From contig NZ_BDDQ01000030.1 of assembly GCF_002003465.1 (NCBI RefSeq), forward strand, positions 1 to 64,000: 64,000 nt of DNA, in the 5' to 3' direction. The notes under the pieces were generated by a model. It was not told the origin of the DNA. It searched no databases and was given only the letters and a program-made list of their open reading frames with translations. A program made the translations under genes and the position numbers. Positions 1 through 7,439 of the stretch are shown here, piece after piece (positions within the stretch are counted from its first letter, which is position 1; the number at the start of each line of letters is the position of its first letter). This DNA comes from Caenibacillus caldisaponilyticus (GTDB taxonomy: Bacteria > Bacillota > Bacilli > Bacillales > Sporolactobacillaceae).

Positions 1-2
1 CG

Positions 3-296
3 TTAATTGAGACCCCCTCTCCCTTGAAGCGCCTGGAAGAATGGATAAGAAGAAGGTTGAGACTGTGCCGTTGGCACCAATGGAAAAGGGTGAGAACTCG
101 AATTCGTGAACTGAGAGCCCTTGGGCTCAAAGAACACGAAGTGTTCGAGATCGCTAACACTCGGAAAGGGGCTTGGCGTACGACAAGGACGCCTCAATTG
201 CATAAAGCCCTTGGCAAAGCCTACTGGCTTAAGCAAGGGCTGAAGAGTTTAACGCAGAGATATTTTGAACTCCGTCAAGATTGGCGAACCGCCTAG
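3..296 (+). CDS. Group II intron reverse transcriptase/maturase, C-terminal fragment
   Basis: The reading frame is open to the left edge, so this is the end of a longer protein and not a free-standing ORF; the first ATG-like start inside it (TTG at 24) is not a real start. The residues match the maturase (GIIM) domain: the LEEWIRRRLRLC...WKRV stretch near the start of the fragment is the typical start of the domain, followed by a basic region ending in WR. The protein helps the intron RNA fold and splice and, with its reverse transcriptase part (outside the window), drives retrohoming. The stop codon TAG (294-296) lies inside the domain V hairpin, so ORF and ribozyme overlap slightly. Confidence 0.85.
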   Translation, partial: LIETPSPLKRLEEWIRRRLRLCRWHQWKRVRTRIRELRALGLKEHEVFEIANTRKGAWRTTRTPQLHKALGKAYWLKQGLKSLTQRYFELRQDWRTA

Positions 297-349
297 TGCG
301 GACCCGCATGCTAGGTGGTGTGAGGGGACGGGGGTTCGTCACCCCCTCC
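289..349 (+). ncRNA. Group II intron domains V and VI
   Basis: Domain V: CCGCCTAG (289-296) pairs with CTAGGTGG (311-318), and TGCG (297-300) with CGCA (305-308) around a GACC loop, leaving a two-base TG bulge (309-310). This is the classic two-helix, two-base-bulge catalytic hairpin. Domain VI: the G-rich arm (about 324-334) pairs with the C-rich arm (about 341-349) around a TTCG-type loop. It should carry the branch-point A in its 3' arm or tail; I cannot fix which A. Confidence 0.75.
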
Positions 350-902
350 TACTCGATACATCTGTTCGAAAAGCCTTGGTGGATGATGGGGTATGGTTGA
401 TGATTTTGTAAACGATCGGGAAAACAATCGCGATAAAGACGGCGTTGATGACCGCTGCCGGCAAGACCACCGCCGTAAACATCGCCAAAAATCCGGTGCC
501 GGGCGGCAGGGAAGCGAACAATTGGAGCGCCGTTAAAAACACCGTTCCGCTTAAGATCGTACCCGCAGCCGTCAAGATCACGGCATTCACCATCATCGGC
601 AAAAGCTTTCTGATCGCGAGGAAAAGCGCAAAGATGACCGCCGACGTGATCAGCTTATCGATGATGTTCGGCAAGAAGCCGCCCGGTATCGTCGACGTCA
701 GGCCGGACAACAGGCCGGCGGCGAGACCGATCACGGCGATATTGCGGCGATCCGCGAACAGAAAAATCGTCAGGAACATGGTTGACAGCAACAAGTCGGG
801 TTTCATGCCAAAAAAGAATCCGGGCACGACGGCGTCCAATACCGTCCCGATCGCCAAGAACAACGCGATGAAGACCAACTTCTTCACTTGTTTCACGCTC
901 AT
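339..902 (-). CDS. trpP: Tryptophan transporter TrpP (YhaG), C-terminus altered by the intron
   Basis: A 187-residue, very hydrophobic protein with about five membrane segments and the small-permease layout of the TrpP/YhaG family, which imports tryptophan in Bacillus (usual length near 170). The position next to hit and ecsA agrees with B. subtilis. The start ATG (902-900) follows a GAGGAGAG Shine-Dalgarno, and the initiation region is overlapped by a TRAP-type GAG repeat, which strongly supports the identity. The last few codons and the TGA (341-339) lie in the intron 3' end at 1-357, so the natural C-terminus has been replaced by roughly five intron-encoded residues. The core membrane part looks intact, so function may be kept. 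Confidence 0.82.
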   Translation of the reverse strand: MSVKQVKKLVFIALFLAIGTVLDAVVPGFFFGMKPDLLLSTMFLTIFLFADRRNIAVIGLAAGLLSGLTSTIPGGFLPNIIDKLITSAVIFALFLAIRKLLPMMVNAVILTAAGTILSGTVFLTALQLFASLPPGTGFLAMFTAVVLPAAVINAVFIAIVFPIVYKIINHTPSSTKAFRTDVSSRRG

Positions 903-920
903 CTCTCCTCAACTCGTCTC
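898..920 (-). promoter_or_regulatory. TRAP (MtrB) binding site over the trpP start
   Basis: On the minus strand five GAG triplets occur at exact 5-nt pitch: 920-918, 915-913, 910-908, 905-903 and 900-898. The third and fourth form the Shine-Dalgarno and the last shares the G of the ATG. TRAP binds (G/U)AG triplets separated by about two bases; in B. subtilis, TRAP sites over trpP block ribosome loading when tryptophan is plentiful. Further triplets are weak here, so five clear ones are seen against nine in B. subtilis. Presence of mtrB elsewhere in the genome is assumed. Confidence 0.8.
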
Positions 921-959
921 GTTTTCCCCCGATAATGCGCTGCCGCTTATCGCGGGGAT

Positions 960-980
960 TACATCCAGTATACCAAACGA
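960..980 (-). promoter_or_regulatory. Possible extended -10 promoter of trpP
   Basis: On the minus strand TGGTATACT reads as an extended -10 (TATACT at 972-967, with TG one base upstream). It lies about 65 bases before the trpP start. No convincing -35 is seen. Between it and the TRAP site is a hairpin formed by CCCC-GC-GATAA pairing with TTATCGGGG. Confidence 0.35.
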
Positions 981-1195
981 CGGGAAAAAAGGGAACACGA
1001 TTCATTCCGTTTTGCCGGATGCCTCAAGGCTGATTCGGTTCGTCAAACCTTGCCGAGGGCAGTTTCTGAACCGTCGGACGGGATCAGGCGCTGTTCGGCG
1101 GTCGATACCGGATGCGTCAAGCGGCACCGGATGAGGCAAGGCACGGTACCGGGGCTTGCGGCGTGCGCTCGGCAGAACCGTCATATAAATGATAA

Positions 1196-1233
1196 ACGCC
1201 CGAGAGGCGGTCACCCTCGGGCGTCGTTTTTTT
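1196..1233. terminator. Intrinsic terminator, probably bidirectional
   Basis: ACGCCCGAG (1196-1204) pairs with CTCGGGCGT (1216-1224). A T run follows on the plus strand (1227-1233); on the minus strand the stem is followed by TTTATCATTTATAT. It lies between the end of cstA and the trpP promoter, so on the minus strand it would stop cstA transcripts before trpP. Confidence 0.6.
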
Positions 1234-1323
1234 ACAACGAGGCAAACGGCATGCGAAGCGTGGATCTTACGCTGACGAATGCCTTTGTCCAAGTATTTGC
1301 GGGGAACGGCAGGCTCGAAAACC

Positions 1324-3117
1324 TCAAGCCGACTGATATTTAAGCTCGGCTTCGGGCGTCCGCCAAATGGTGATCCACTTCATGACGGACGTGACCAAGA
1401 TGATCAGGCCCAAAATGAGCATGATGATGGATAAAACGCCGTTCAACACGCTGTGTCCGGCCGATGCCGGGTTAAGGTAAACGTTTTTTGTCATCCAGAT
1501 GCCCGCGGCGTTTACCGTGACGTATAAGTAGGCGAGAGGCACCAAGCATGTCAGCATATAGCGGCGTTTTTCCGCCACTTTCAAAATGACGGTGGCGCCG
1601 ACGATCAAACCGATCGAAGCCATGAGCTGGTTGGAGACGCCGAACAGCGCCCAAACCGAACCGATATCGCCCGAGAACAACAGATAGCCCCAGACGAAGC
1701 AGGCGAGCGCGCTCGCGAATATCGCCCCCGGCAGCCAATCGGCTTTTTTCAGCGGTTTGTAAAATTCGCCGAAAAAGTCTTGGATCAGGTAGCGGGCGAT
1801 GCGCGTCCCCGCATCGATCGCGGTCAGGATGAAGACGGCTTCGAACATGATGACGAATTGGAAAAAGTACGAGGCCAAATGTCCGAACCACGGGATCGAT
1901 TTAAAGATGTAAGCCATGCCGACGGCGAGCGTGACGGCGCCGCCCGTGCGGCCTTCAAGGTTTAGGCCGATTTCGTGATTGAGCGTCGGCAGTTGAACGA
2001 CGTGCATGCCCAGCGTTTTAAAGATTTCGGGAGCGGAGTTGATCGCAAAATAATCGGCGGGATGCAGAGACGTCGCGGCGACGAGCGCCATGATCCCGAC
2101 GAGGCATTCGACGAGCATCGCGCCGAACCCGACGACTTTAATGTCCTGCCACTTATCGATCATTTTAGGCGTCGTACCGGACCCGACAAACGCGTGGAAC
2201 CCCGAAATCGCGCCGCAGGCGATCGTGATGGAGACAAACGGCCAAACCGGACCAGACAAGACGGGCCCGCCGCCGTGGACAAATTTCGTGAAGGCCGGCA
2301 TTTGGATCGATGGATTGACGAGAAAAACACCCAAAATAAGTGCGATGAACACTCCGATTTTCATGAAGCTGCTCAAATAATCGCGGGGGACGAGCAAGAG
2401 CCAAACCGGCAAGGCGGCGGCAAAAAAGGCGTAAACGGGCAGAAGGATCGCCAACGTTTTGTAGTTAAAGGTCAACCAGTCGCCGAGCGCGCTGTCCTTG
2501 ATGTATGGGCCAGCGAAAACGCCGGCCAACAGCAGCAAAAAGCCGATGATCGACGCCCATTTTAAATTGCCGGTTTTCTTGTAATATAATCCGACCCCCA
2601 TGGCGATCGGTATGGTGATGCCGACGGAAAACGTGCCCCATGGATTGTTTTCCAAGGCGTTGATGACGACCATGGACAGGCCGGCCATCGTAATGGTAAT
2701 GATGAACAACATCGCCAAACCCGTGCAAAAACCGGCGACGGGGCCGAGTTCTTCTTTGGCGACATCTGACAGCGATTTGCCGTTTCGCCGCATTGAGGCG
2801 AACAAAACGACGGCATCGTGGACGGCGCCGCCGATGACCGCGCCGATCAACAGCCAGAGCAAGCCGGGCAAATAGCCGAACTGGGCGGCGAGCACCGGGC
2901 CGACGAGCGGACCTGCCGCCGCGATCGCGGCGAAATGGTGACCGAACGCAACCCAGCGGTTGGTCGGCACGTAATCTTTTCCGTCGTTCAGTTTATGAGC
3001 GGGCGTCGGCTCGGCTTCGCTTAAACGCAAAACTTTGGCTGCCAAGAACGTCCCGTATAAGCGGTAGGCGATGACGAGAAGGCAGATCGATCCGATGACG
3101 ACGGTAATCCCGTTCAT
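1324..3117 (-). CDS. cstA: CstA/BtsT-family carbon starvation transporter (probable pyruvate or peptide importer)
   Basis: A 597-residue membrane protein with more than a dozen hydrophobic segments, matching the CstA fold: a long N-terminal CstA domain (residues 1 to about 380) and a C-terminal five-helix part. Family members import pyruvate or peptides during carbon limitation; E. coli BtsT is a proton-pyruvate symporter. It lies downstream of a LytS/LytT pair on the same strand, as BtsT depends on the homologous BtsS/BtsR. Start ATG 3117 has a GGAAAGGGGAGCG Shine-Dalgarno. A cre-like site lies just upstream. The substrate is inferred from context; peptide uptake is the alternative. Confidence 0.85.
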   Translation of the reverse strand: MNGITVVIGSICLLVIAYRLYGTFLAAKVLRLSEAEPTPAHKLNDGKDYVPTNRWVAFGHHFAAIAAAGPLVGPVLAAQFGYLPGLLWLLIGAVIGGAVHDAVVLFASMRRNGKSLSDVAKEELGPVAGFCTGLAMLFIITITMAGLSMVVINALENNPWGTFSVGITIPIAMGVGLYYKKTGNLKWASIIGFLLLLAGVFAGPYIKDSALGDWLTFNYKTLAILLPVYAFFAAALPVWLLLVPRDYLSSFMKIGVFIALILGVFLVNPSIQMPAFTKFVHGGGPVLSGPVWPFVSITIACGAISGFHAFVGSGTTPKMIDKWQDIKVVGFGAMLVECLVGIMALVAATSLHPADYFAINSAPEIFKTLGMHVVQLPTLNHEIGLNLEGRTGGAVTLAVGMAYIFKSIPWFGHLASYFFQFVIMFEAVFILTAIDAGTRIARYLIQDFFGEFYKPLKKADWLPGAIFASALACFVWGYLLFSGDIGSVWALFGVSNQLMASIGLIVGATVILKVAEKRRYMLTCLVPLAYLYVTVNAAGIWMTKNVYLNPASAGHSVLNGVLSIIMLILGLIILVTSVMKWITIWRTPEAELKYQSA

Positions 3118-3240
3118 GTTTCGCTCCCCTTTCCTTTAGATTTTTGCAATTTCGATGATAGCGAAAGTGATCGATTTCATTGCATTTTCATCGCCAAACG
3201 CACAAAAGGGGGAGCGAAGTGCATGAACCTGAGGATGAAA

Positions 3241-3255
3241 AGCAAGCGCTTTCAA
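3241..3255 (-). promoter_or_regulatory. cre-like site (CcpA operator) upstream of cstA
   Basis: On the minus strand TTGAAAGCGCTTGCT matches every position of the loose cre consensus WTGNAANCGNWNNCW. It overlaps the lytT stop codon and lies about 125 bases before the cstA start. It fits carbon catabolite repression of a starvation-induced transporter. Farther on, CACTTCGCT and CACTTTCGCT occur 52 bases apart as possible LytT half-sites, but this is weak. Confidence 0.6.
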
Positions 3256-3995
3256 AGACCGAACCATTGTTTCAGCTTTTTGGCGTAAGTGCGGCTGACC
3301 GGGATTTTTTCACCGTTCGGCAAAACGAGTAGATAAGTGGAATGAAACCAGGGTTCGATTTGTGCGACTTTGTCCAAATTGACGAGGTAGGATCGGTGAA
3401 CCCGCTCAATCGTGGTGTCCCGCAGCTTTCTTTCCAAGGAAATGAGCGATTCATTGACGCGATACTTTTTGTCTTGCGCGGTGATGATCGTTTGGCCGCC
3501 CGCGGCTTCCAAGGAATAAATGTCTTGAGGGTTGAGGACGATGATTTTTTCGTCGAGATTGATCGCCAATTTTTTCGGCGCTTCGCCCGTTCGGGCACTC
3601 GCCGCGTCCGCCCGTCGGCTCGCCTTTTTCATCTCGACGATCCGTTCGAGTTTGTTGACGGTTTGGATGACGCGGTGTTCATCGAACGGTTTTAAAAGAT
3701 AATCGAGCGCATTCAGTTCAAAGGCTTCCAGGGCAAATTCATCGTAGGCCGTCGCGAAGACGATCTCGGGCCGATTGTCCATCTTGGAAAGCTTTTTGGC
3801 GATCTCGATGCCGTTATCTTCCGCCAATTCGATATCCAAAAACAGCACATCCGCTTCAAGCGGCTGACGCTCGTCGAAGACGGCTGACAAGGTGTCGCTT
3901 TCAGCGACGATTTCCACCTTTTTTGTGCGCTTCAGAAGATAGGCGAGCTCATCCCTCGCCAGCGGCTCATCGTCAACGATAACCGCTTTCAACAT
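3252..3995 (-). CDS. lytT: LytT-type response regulator (receiver plus LytTR DNA-binding domain)
   Basis: 247 residues. The N-terminal receiver domain shows the acidic pair in VDDEP (residues 7-11) and the phosphoacceptor Asp in LFLDIEL (about residue 54), with the conserved Lys in YLLKPFDEH. After a linker the C-terminal LytTR domain (about 145-247) carries the HRSYLVNLDKV and LPVSRTYAKKL-like signatures of direct-repeat DNA binding. The start (3995) has a GGGGGAATCAAA Shine-Dalgarno inside the end of lytS, with 23 bases of overlap, so the pair is translationally coupled. Homologues (LytT, BtsR) switch on pyruvate transporters; the obvious target here is the adjacent cstA. Confidence 0.9.
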   Translation of the reverse strand: MLKAVIVDDEPLARDELAYLLKRTKKVEIVAESDTLSAVFDERQPLEADVLFLDIELAEDNGIEIAKKLSKMDNRPEIVFATAYDEFALEAFELNALDYLLKPFDEHRVIQTVNKLERIVEMKKASRRADAASARTGEAPKKLAINLDEKIIVLNPQDIYSLEAAGGQTIITAQDKKYRVNESLISLERKLRDTTIERVHRSYLVNLDKVAQIEPWFHSTYLLVLPNGEKIPVSRTYAKKLKQWFGL

Positions 3996-5751
3996 TTTGA
4001 TTCCCCCGTTTCGGCGCGTGAAGGGGCAGGGTCATCCGCACTTTCGTTCCGCGGCCCGGCCGGCTTTCGATCGAAAACGTGCCGCGGCTGCCGTAAAGTT
4101 CCTCCACGCGCTTTTTAATGTTCCAAAGGGCGGTGCCGGTGCCTTCGCTCGAAGTGATTTGCCGGCGTCCCAACAGGTCGAGTATTTTCGGATCGATGCC
4201 GCGTCCGTCGTCTTCGGCGGCGATGATCAATTTTCCATCTTTTTTGTAAGCCCGAATCCGGATGGTTCCGGTTTTTCCGTCGGCCTTCGGGAAAGCGTGT
4301 TTTACGGCGTTTTCCACCAACGGCTGCAAAATGAACGGCGGAATCAAGACGTCTTTTAATGCGGGATCAACGTCCCATTCGACGCGGCAGCGGTCGGAAA
4401 AACGGGCTTCTGCCAGAGCCAAATAGGCTTCGACGTGCTCGAGTTCTTTTTCCAATGGAATGAACATCTGGCGCGCTCCTTGAAGGTTGCTACGGAAAAA
4501 TACGGCCAATTTGATGAGGAGCTTTCTGGCCCGTTCGGCGTCGGTCCGGATGAGGCTCGAAATGGTGTTGATGGCGTTGAACAAGAAATGCGGATGGATT
4601 TGCGCTTGCAACGCTTTGATTTCCGCATCTTTTAAAAGTTTGCTTTGCCGTTCCATCTCGGCGAATTCCAACTGCGCGGAAAACAGCTTGCTCAGCCCTT
4701 CGGCGAGCTCTTCTTCGACGAGATTCAGGCGGTTCGGGCGCGTGAAGTACAGCTTTAATGTTCCGGCGGTTCGTCCATGTACGATGAGCGGCAAGACGAC
4801 GGCCGCTTTCAAGGGGCAATCGCTTTTAAAGCAGCCGATCGCTTTTTGGGACGTCGCTTTTAAAATGCGCCCTTCGGCCAACACCGCTTTGGTCAATTTC
4901 GTTCCCAATCCCTGACCGGGGACGTGATGATCCGATCCTGCACCGACGTGCGCCAATACGCGTTTTCTGTCCGTGATGGCCACGGCGTCGGCGGCGGTCG
5001 AGCGGAGAAGGATTTCCGCCACTTTCCCGCACGTGGCGACGGTCAGCCCTTTGCGAAAATACGGCAGCGTCTGGTAAGCGATGTCCATGGCTTTGTGCGT
5101 TTGAATGGCGCGCGTGCGCTCTTCTTCTTGTAGCATCGTGCGAATGATCAGCATGAAGACCAAGGTGCCGAAACCGTTGACGGTGATCATGGGCAAGGCG
5201 ATGATTTCCACCAGACGGCGGGCTTCTTCATACGGGCGGGCCAAAAGCAAGATGATGCCCATCTGCACGATCTCCATTGAGATGCCCGTGGCGACAACGA
5301 GCCATGGCGATGAGCGGCTGTGCAGTTGATATCGTTTGCCCATCAAGCCGGTGACGAAGCCGGCGAGCACGGTGGAAACCGAGCAAGCGACGGCGGAAAA
5401 GCCTCCGAGCGTCAGGCGGTGCAATCCGGCGATCAGCCCGGCTCCAATGCCGACCATCGGTCCGCCGAGGAATCCGCCGATCGTCACGCCCATGATGCGC
5501 GTATTGGCGATGGCGCCGTCCACCTCCAAAGAGGTGTGCCATTCGCTGGAAGTCAGCATTCCGTTTTGGATCTCGACGCCGATGTAGTTGCTGATGATCC
5601 CGAAAGCGCCGAAAATGACCGTCAAGATGATTTTTTCAAGGCGGTCGCCATGGCGGACCATATGGCGAAACGATTTGACCATGGAGAGCATAAACGCAAT
5701 GATGATGAGAATGCCGACGCGTTCCAGCATTAACGGTACGAGCGCGAGCAT
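3973..5751 (-). CDS. lytS: LytS-type sensor histidine kinase
   Basis: 592 residues from the chosen start. Order: a 5TM-LYT membrane sensor (about 5-190), a GAF-like region (about 225-355), a His_kinase domain with the phosphoacceptor in HPHFLFNAINTI (about 390), and an HATPase domain with DDGRGI and GTGTALWN. The frame stays open to a possible start at 5787, but the ATG at 5751 has GGAGG nine bases upstream and gives the usual MLALVPLMLERVG beginning, so it is preferred. LytS/BtsS proteins sense external pyruvate through the membrane domain. It is the first gene of a lytS-lytT-cstA set, with a gap and a terminator hairpin separating it from hit. Confidence 0.9.
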   Translation of the reverse strand: MLALVPLMLERVGILIIIAFMLSMVKSFRHMVRHGDRLEKIILTVIFGAFGIISNYIGVEIQNGMLTSSEWHTSLEVDGAIANTRIMGVTIGGFLGGPMVGIGAGLIAGLHRLTLGGFSAVACSVSTVLAGFVTGLMGKRYQLHSRSSPWLVVATGISMEIVQMGIILLLARPYEEARRLVEIIALPMITVNGFGTLVFMLIIRTMLQEEERTRAIQTHKAMDIAYQTLPYFRKGLTVATCGKVAEILLRSTAADAVAITDRKRVLAHVGAGSDHHVPGQGLGTKLTKAVLAEGRILKATSQKAIGCFKSDCPLKAAVVLPLIVHGRTAGTLKLYFTRPNRLNLVEEELAEGLSKLFSAQLEFAEMERQSKLLKDAEIKALQAQIHPHFLFNAINTISSLIRTDAERARKLLIKLAVFFRSNLQGARQMFIPLEKELEHVEAYLALAEARFSDRCRVEWDVDPALKDVLIPPFILQPLVENAVKHAFPKADGKTGTIRIRAYKKDGKLIIAAEDDGRGIDPKILDLLGRRQITSSEGTGTALWNIKKRVEELYGSRGTFSIESRPGRGTKVRMTLPLHAPKRGNQNVESGYR

Positions 5752-5886
5752 AACCTGTTCCTCCAAATGACGGTTGACTTTCGTCAAGCGCGGGGAAGTA
5801 TGAATCAGTGCGGTTTAAAAAAATAATGCGCTTTCATTTACTTCTAATAATAAAAGATCGCGCGAAGGTCGGCACGGTTTTTGACA

Positions 5887-5911
5887 AAACCCGCCTGGAC
5901 CAGGCGGGTTT
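5887..5911 (-). terminator. Terminator hairpin after hit
   Basis: AAACCCGCCTGG (5887-5898) is perfectly complementary to CCAGGCGGGTTT (5900-5911). On the minus strand the stem ends in TTT and is followed by TG and TCAAAAACC. It lies 160 bases past the hit stop and before lytS. The rest of the interval 5912-6068 shows no gene. Confidence 0.6.
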
Positions 5912-6068
5912 GTACGCCATTGTTTTCCCCATTCGGCCGAGGAAGGGCCTGAACGCGTTTGGGGAATAAACCAACGAAATGGGCAGATTTGGGCGGCCGG
6001 CCTTTAAATCCCCCGGACGGTTCTTCCGGCGGGCGTCATGCGGCCTGCACCGTTGAAAGGTGACAAGG

Positions 6069-6497
6069 TCAAAGTTTTTCGGCGATCGCCTTGGCGATGT
6101 TTTGCCTTTCTTCTGGAGAGTAATCGCTTTCGTGGGAATGCCACACGGCGCCGAAGCCATCCCCTTTGCCGTAGCGGGGGATAATGTGCAGATGATAATG
6201 GAAAACGCTTTGCATCGCGATCTCACCGTTATTGTTCAAGAGATTGAGGCCTTCAGGCTGGAAGGCATCACGGATCGCGCCCGCGATTTTCGGCACGACC
6301 GAGAACAATTTGGCCGCCGTGTCCGCCGGCAATTCAAAAATGTTCGGATAGTGGTCTTTGGGGACCACCAAGGTGTGCCCTTTGGTCACTTGGCCGATGT
6401 CGAGAAACGCGAAGACGTTCTCATCCTCATAGACTTTGGCGGAAGGCAATTCGCCGCGAATGATTTTGCAAAAAATGCAATTCGGGTCGTGTGCCAT
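6069..6497 (-). CDS. hit: HIT-family protein Hit (purine nucleotide hydrolase)
   Basis: 142 residues from ATG 6497, chosen because AAAGG sits nine bases before it; an ATG at 6506 is too close to the same Shine-Dalgarno. The histidine triad appears as HYHLHII (about residues 100-106), and the zinc-type CIFCKI pair lies near the N-terminus (about 7-12). HIT proteins hydrolyse adenosine or guanosine phosphoramidates and related nucleotides in the cytoplasm; the physiological substrate is rarely known. The arrangement, divergent from ecsA, is the same as in B. subtilis. Confidence 0.92.
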   Translation of the reverse strand: MAHDPNCIFCKIIRGELPSAKVYEDENVFAFLDIGQVTKGHTLVVPKDHYPNIFELPADTAAKLFSVVPKIAGAIRDAFQPEGLNLLNNNGEIAMQSVFHYHLHIIPRYGKGDGFGAVWHSHESDYSPEERQNIAKAIAEKL

Positions 6498-6692
6498 CGG
6501 CAACATCCTTTCCTATTTTTTGATTTATTTTACCATGGTTAAGAAAGGATTTCCCGTCGTTCATCCATGCCGGGCAGTCAAGGGGTGTTCCGACCGGTTT
6601 GTTCTTTCCGCTTCTGGCAAAATTACGGCATTTTTGCGACAATAGGAAGCAGCGGAAGCGTATGGCGAAAACGGTTGAAGGGAGTGGGCGGG

Positions 6693-7439
6693 GTGCCTGC
6701 GGTGCTGGAAGTCGAAGGGTTGAGCGGGGGCTACTCGCGGCGAAAAGAAATCATCCGCGACATCAGTTTTACAGTGAACCGCGGTGAACTCGTCGGGCTC
6801 GTCGGTTTGAACGGCGCCGGCAAGAGCACGACGATTAAACATATCTTGGGGTTGCTTGAGCCGACCAAGGGAACGATCAAAGTCGAAGGGCTTACGATTA
6901 AAGAGGACATGACGCGCTATCGTTCACACATCGGATATATTCCCGAAACGCCGGTTTTGTACGAACAATTGACGCTGCGCGAACATCTCGAAATGACGGC
7001 AATGGCCTACGGTTTGGATCGCGGCGTTTTCGAGGAAAGGCTGCCGGGATTGCTTCGCCGCTTTGACATGGAGAACCGCTTGAACGCGTTTCCCGGCCAT
7101 TTTTCCAAGGGGATGAAGCAAAAAGCCATGATCCTTTCGGCGTTTCTCGTCCAGCCGAAGTTATACGTCGTCGACGAGCCGTTCGTCGGCCTGGATCCGC
7201 TCGCGATTCAAGCCTTTCTCGAGTTGATGACGGAGATGAAGCAGAATGGTGCGGCGATTTTAATGTCGACGCACATCTTATCGACCGCCGAGCAGTATTG
7301 CGACCGCTTCATCCTCCTCCATGAAGGCCGGATCGCCATGCAAGGGTCGATGGAAGAGTTGCGGCGGGCGTCCGGCAGGCGCTATGCCTCGCTCCACGAA
7401 TTGTATGTGGCCGTCGCCAGGGGGGAGAAGCCGTGGTAA
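6693..7439 (+). CDS. ecsA: ABC transporter ATP-binding protein EcsA
   Basis: 248 residues from GTG 6693, which has AAGGGAG eight bases upstream; the open frame back to 6567 adds 42 residues with no family resemblance. Motifs: Walker A GLNGAGKST (about 36-44), signature FSKGMKQK (about 135), Walker B LYVVDEPFVGLDP, and switch His in STHIL. EcsA powers the EcsAB transporter, which in Bacillus affects secretion, competence and intramembrane protease RasP activity. It overlaps ecsB by seven bases (GTGGTAA), so the two are coupled. EcsC, which follows ecsB in B. subtilis, is absent here. Confidence 0.93.
   Translation: MPAVLEVEGLSGGYSRRKEIIRDISFTVNRGELVGLVGLNGAGKSTTIKHILGLLEPTKGTIKVEGLTIKEDMTRYRSHIGYIPETPVLYEQLTLREHLEMTAMAYGLDRGVFEERLPGLLRRFDMENRLNAFPGHFSKGMKQKAMILSAFLVQPKLYVVDEPFVGLDPLAIQAFLELMTEMKQNGAAILMSTHILSTAEQYCDRFILLHEGRIAMQGSMEELRRASGRRYASLHELYVAVARGEKPW

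Larger units (their letters stand above)
1..357 (+). mobile_element. Group II intron, 3' portion (left end outside the window)
   Basis: Seen: a maturase C-terminus runs into a domain V-like hairpin (289-318), then a GC-rich domain VI-like hairpin (about 324-349) and a tail ending near CTACTCGAT at 357. This order (maturase, DV, DVI, 3' splice site) is the standard bacterial group II intron 3' end. The element sits on the plus strand, while the gene it abuts, trpP, is on the minus strand, so the insertion is antisense and should not be spliced out of trpP mRNA. The 5' part of the intron lies left of position 1. The exact 3' boundary (355-358) is inferred from the family's usual ending. Confidence 0.85.

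Noticed and set aside
445-1134. Long plus-strand frame across trpP
   Set aside because: It is antisense to trpP, which has clear homology, an RBS and a TRAP site. The frame is open because of the GC bias.
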